A stretch of 8,083 bases of DNA from Deltaproteobacteria bacterium (lineage in GTDB: Bacteria > Desulfobacterota > Desulfobaccia > Desulfobaccales > 0-14-0-80-60-11), in NCBI GenBank assembly GCA_023381945.1, contig JAMCQY010000344.1, positions 1-8,083 on the forward strand, read 5' to 3'. Positions 5,596 to 8,083 of this stretch are shown in pieces. The position numbers and the translations under genes are program-made. The notes under the pieces are model-generated. The model worked only from the letters and a program-made list of their open reading frames with translations. It was not told the origin of the DNA and ran no database searches. Position 1 is the stretch's first letter. Every line of letters begins with the position of its first letter.

Positions 5596-6525
5596 CTAGA
5601 GGCTTTTCCGCATGGCTGCGACGATCTTGATGACGTTATTCTTAAACATCTCGATGTAAGTGGGCGCCGGGCCATCCGGCTTTGACAAGGCGTCTGAATA
5701 TAGTTTTCCGCCCAAGGTCACGCCGCTTTCCCTGGCGACTTGCTCCATCAGGCGCGGATCGGTCACATTCTCCACGAAGACCGCGGTAATTTTTTCCCGG
5801 CGGATTTGCCGGATGAGTTTGGCGATATCGCCGGCGGAAGCTTCACTCTCGGTGCTAAAGCCCACCGGGGAGAGGATGGTAATGCCATAACCCGCGCCCA
5901 AATAGCCCAGGGCGTCATGGGAGGTAATCATGCGCCGTTTCTGTTCCGGTATGCTGGCGAACTCGGCCCTCACCCATTTATCGAGGTCGCTAAGCTTGGC
6001 TTTATAGACAGCCGCATTGGCCTGATAAACGGCGGCGCCTGTGGGATCCACCGAACTGAGGGCTTTGGCGATGTTGTCGACATAGATCAAGCTGTTGCGC
6101 AAATTTTGCCAGGCATGGGGATCGATTTTATGTTCATGCCGGGCGCCATCTTCGTGTTCCGCTTCCTCCCTGCTGGTAATTTCACGGGGTATAATCCCCT
6201 GACTCGCCACCGCGACCGGACCTTTATAGCCGGAAGTCTGGATGAGGCGGTCCATCCAGCCCTCAAAACCCAGCCCGTTGACCACGACCAGGGCGGCGGC
6301 GCTCACTGACTTGGCAGCTGCGGGAGTCGGCTCGTACACGTGGACATCGCCGTTGGGACCCACCAGGGTGGTAACTTCGACCCGGTTGCCGCCGACATTT
6401 TTGACCATATCGCCGAGGATGGTAAAACTGGCGATCACCTTGACCTTGGTCCCGGCTGCGGAGACCGGAGTGCTTATGGTCAGGAGGATGAGCAAAAATA
6501 GCAGGAAAAGCCGCATGGTAAGCAT
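5596..6525 (-). CDS. Zinc/manganese-type ABC transporter solute-binding protein (ZnuA/TroA family)
   Basis: Binds a divalent transition metal in the periplasm and hands it to the membrane permease. The 309 residues start with a signal peptide (hydrophobic 5-19, likely cut near VSA/A at 23-24). The cluster A-1 family pattern is clear. The predicted metal ligands are H62 (GDVHVYEPTP), H137 (IDPHAW), H203 (TSHDALGY) and D278 (YSDALSKPDGP). Three His plus an acidic residue favours a zinc-type site; manganese binders of the family usually have Glu at the third position. A short His/acid loop (about 122-133, with H124, H130, H132) precedes DPHAW; it resembles the His-rich loop of ZnuA but is much shorter. 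Iron or manganese cannot be excluded. The ATG at 6525 has only a weak Shine-Dalgarno, and an ATG three codons in is equally possible. It is the last gene of the operon, 23 bp after the permease stop. Confidence 0.92.
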   Translation of the reverse strand: MLTMRLFLLFLLILLTISTPVSAAGTKVKVIASFTILGDMVKNVGGNRVEVTTLVGPNGDVHVYEPTPAAAKSVSAAALVVVNGLGFEGWMDRLIQTSGYKGPVAVASQGIIPREITSREEAEHEDGARHEHKIDPHAWQNLRNSLIYVDNIAKALSSVDPTGAAVYQANAAVYKAKLSDLDKWVRAEFASIPEQKRRMITSHDALGYLGAGYGITILSPVGFSTESEASAGDIAKLIRQIRREKITAVFVENVTDPRLMEQVARESGVTLGGKLYSDALSKPDGPAPTYIEMFKNNVIKIVAAMRKSL

Positions 6526-6548
6526 TTTATTATTCCCAGGTTAAAGAT

Positions 6549-7427
6549 TTAGCCGGTAAGATGTCCTCTCTTCCGGTGGGGGCCCAAAATGCTGCCATGC
6601 AATCCGAAGACCACCGACAGGAGGTAACAAAGACCCGCGGTCAGGATGATGGATGGTCCGGAAGGCAGGTTGGCGTGGAAGGAAAGGAGCAGACCGGCAT
6701 AGCCGGACAGCATGGCGATGACCACGGCAGCCAGCGACGTGGACCAGACCTGTTTGGCCCAGAAGCGGGCGCACACCGCCGGGACCATCATCAGGCCCAC
6801 GGCCATCAAGGTTCCCAGGGCCCGGAAACCGGCCACCAGATTGAGGACCACCAGGAGCAATAAAATGAAATGCATGAGCGCTCCCCAGCCGCCGACGGCC
6901 CTCAGGAAACCCGGATCGACGCACTCAACAACTAGGGGCCGGTAGATGAGCGCCAGGATAAGCAGGGTGATGGTGGTAATGGCGGCCACCATGATCAAGG
7001 CGGCGTCATCCACTGCCAGAATGGTGCCGAATAGAACATGAATAAGATCAATGCTGCTGCCGCGCCAGGAGATGATGAGCACGCCCAAGGCGAGGGAGAT
7101 TAAGTACAAGGCCGCAAAGCTGGCATCCTCCCGCACCGTCGTCAGGCGGGTCACCGCCCCGGCCAGGAGGGCAACAATGAGACCCGCAATGAACCCGCCC
7201 ATGGTCATGGCGAAAAGCGACAGGCCGGAAACCAGGAAGCCCAGCGCTACCCCCGGGAGGACCGCATGTGACAGGGCGTCGCCTAACAGGCTCATGCGCC
7301 GCAGGACTAACAGCACCCCCACGGGACCGCAGCCAAGGGCGAGCGCCAGACAGGCGACCAAGGCGTGGCGCATGAAGAAAAAGTCCTGGAAGGGAGCCAG
7401 AAAGATAGCAAAAAGCTGGCTCAACAT
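6549..7427 (-). CDS. Metal ABC transporter permease, ABC-3 family (ZnuB-like)
   Basis: Inner-membrane subunit that carries zinc or manganese across the cytoplasmic membrane. The 292 residues contain about eight hydrophobic segments, roughly 20-42, 55-75, 78-96, 103-121, 140-163, 184-200, 205-222, 230-250 and 258-278 (boundaries approximate). Family marks are SLLGDALSHAVLPGVALG (46-63), with the conserved GDALSH, then GTLMAVGLMMVPA (205-217), the loop that contacts the ATPase, and NLPSGPSIIL near the C-terminus. I chose the ATG at 7425-7427: it follows GGGGGGA and overlaps the ATPase stop as ATGTTGA, a 7-bp overlap typical of translational coupling. A TTG at 7445 would add six residues and seems less likely. 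The length is usual for the family. Confidence 0.93.
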   Translation of the reverse strand: MLSQLFAIFLAPFQDFFFMRHALVACLALALGCGPVGVLLVLRRMSLLGDALSHAVLPGVALGFLVSGLSLFAMTMGGFIAGLIVALLAGAVTRLTTVREDASFAALYLISLALGVLIISWRGSSIDLIHVLFGTILAVDDAALIMVAAITTITLLILALIYRPLVVECVDPGFLRAVGGWGALMHFILLLLVVLNLVAGFRALGTLMAVGLMMVPAVCARFWAKQVWSTSLAAVVIAMLSGYAGLLLSFHANLPSGPSIILTAGLCYLLSVVFGLHGSILGPHRKRGHLTG

Positions 7428-8083
7428 GGTTCCCCCCGGCGGCAAGCCTCGGCGGTTTCGTCCCAGGCTTCGGACATCCGGCGGGCAAGCTGCAGGTTTT
7501 CGGGTGTCATAATCTCCGCGGTACCGCCCCAGCCGATGGGCTCGCGGGCCAGCAGCAGAGTCTTGGGGAAGTAGGCCCGGACATGCTCGAAATTATGCAG
7601 CACCGCAATAATAGTGCGATTCTCGGAATGCCAACGGCGGATGACGCTGAGAAGATCGTCGGTGGTCCGGGTGTCGATGGCGGTGAAGGGCTCATCGAGA
7701 ACGATAATGGGACAATCCTGCAACAACAGGCGGACGAAGAGGACCCGTTGAAACTGCCCGGCCGACAGATCACTGATGGGGCGGCGTTCGAACCCATCGA
7801 GGCCAACCAAGGCCAGGGCTCCCCGGGCTTTTTGCCATAACTCATTATTCATCCCGCCGAACATGCCGATGCGCCGCCAGAGCCCGAGGGACACAAGGTC
7901 GAGAACGGTGATGGGAAAGCTTCGATCGATCTCCGCCTGCTGGGGCAGATAGGCGATCTGGGAGGTGTTTAGGCCGCCCCGGTCGATCCTGCCGGTCAGC
8001 GGCCGCAGGATGCCGGTAATTCCTTTCAACAAGGTGCTCTTACCCGAGCCGTTGGGGCCGACCACCGCGGTCATCGAGCCCGC
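7421..8083 (-). CDS. Metal ABC transporter ATP-binding protein (ZnuC-like), N-terminus outside window
   Basis: Cytoplasmic ATPase that powers the adjacent permease. The frame stays open through the right edge (Ala-Gly-Ser before the Met codon at 8074), so that Met is internal and the true start, with the first beta-strands, lies outside. Visible motifs, numbered from that Met: Walker A GPNGSGKST (6-14), Q-loop YLPQQ (42-46), signature LSAGQ (103-107, a variant of LSGGQ), Walker B IIVLDEP (123-129), D-loop TAID, and the switch His in AVLHN (H160). The fragment is 220 residues. The C-terminus ends in a Cys (RRGEPC). It overlaps the permease start by 7 bp. Promoter and any Zur/Fur-type operator would lie upstream, beyond 8083. 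Confidence 0.93.
   Translation of the reverse strand, partial: AGSMTAVVGPNGSGKSTLLKGITGILRPLTGRIDRGGLNTSQIAYLPQQAEIDRSFPITVLDLVSLGLWRRIGMFGGMNNELWQKARGALALVGLDGFERRPISDLSAGQFQRVLFVRLLLQDCPIIVLDEPFTAIDTRTTDDLLSVIRRWHSENRTIIAVLHNFEHVRAYFPKTLLLAREPIGWGGTAEIMTPENLQLARRMSEAWDETAEACRRGEPC

Noticed and set aside
5455..5685. Plus-strand open frame of 76 codons between the palindrome and the importer operon
   Set aside because: It has no ATG, GTG or TTG in its first 35 codons, has no ribosome site, and its second half is antisense to the solute-binding protein gene.
7051..7512. A 153-codon plus-strand open frame opposite the permease and ATPase genes
   Set aside because: It is antisense to two well-supported transporter genes and its Lys/Arg/Pro-rich translation shows no domain.

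Overview
The window looks like a piece of chromosome from a moderately GC-rich Gram-negative bacterium. A Desulfobacterota (former Deltaproteobacteria) origin is my best guess. It rests on the overall feel of the proteins, on the small HTH/zinc-ribbon and zinc-ribbon proteins, and on intergenic heptamer and C-rich palindromic repeats of a kind I associate with that group. This is inference; no marker gene here fixes the taxonomy. The periplasmic-type SodC lipoprotein and the metal-binding protein with a signal peptide agree with a cell that has a periplasm.

Region 1 (1-2920, + strand) carries amino-sugar supply genes: the 3' end of glmU, a cysteine-rich YkgJ-like protein, and complete glmS. 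GlmS makes glucosamine-6-phosphate and GlmU makes UDP-GlcNAc, so the two enzymes bracket the route to peptidoglycan and LPS precursors. A strong GC hairpin closes the block and is shared with the convergent gene that follows.

Region 2 (2925-4507) holds a divergent pair. A small winged-helix/zinc-ribbon putative regulator lies on the minus strand. A ketopantoate reductase (panE; pantothenate/CoA pathway) lies on the plus strand, followed by a small zinc-ribbon protein. The AT-rich intergenic region between the divergent genes carries a 7-bp tandem repeat just upstream of panE.

Region 3 (4508-5595) contains sodC (Cu/Zn superoxide dismutase lipoprotein) on the minus strand with a probable downstream terminator. 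Upstream of it is a 390-bp gene-free stretch dominated by a roughly 180-bp imperfect palindrome whose matching blocks share one axis near 5331. This is the most unusual structure in the window and looks like a decayed foldback/MITE-type element.

Region 4 (5596-8083, minus strand) is a zinc/manganese-type ABC importer operon in the order ATPase (cut by the window edge), ABC-3 permease, solute-binding protein. Overlap or short spacing indicates co-transcription and translational coupling.

I found no RNA gene, CRISPR array, prophage or intact insertion sequence, and no clearly novel multi-gene system. The genes belong to recognised families. The points worth following up are the palindromic element, the heptamer repeat, and the cysteine-rich gene with a doubtful N-terminus.
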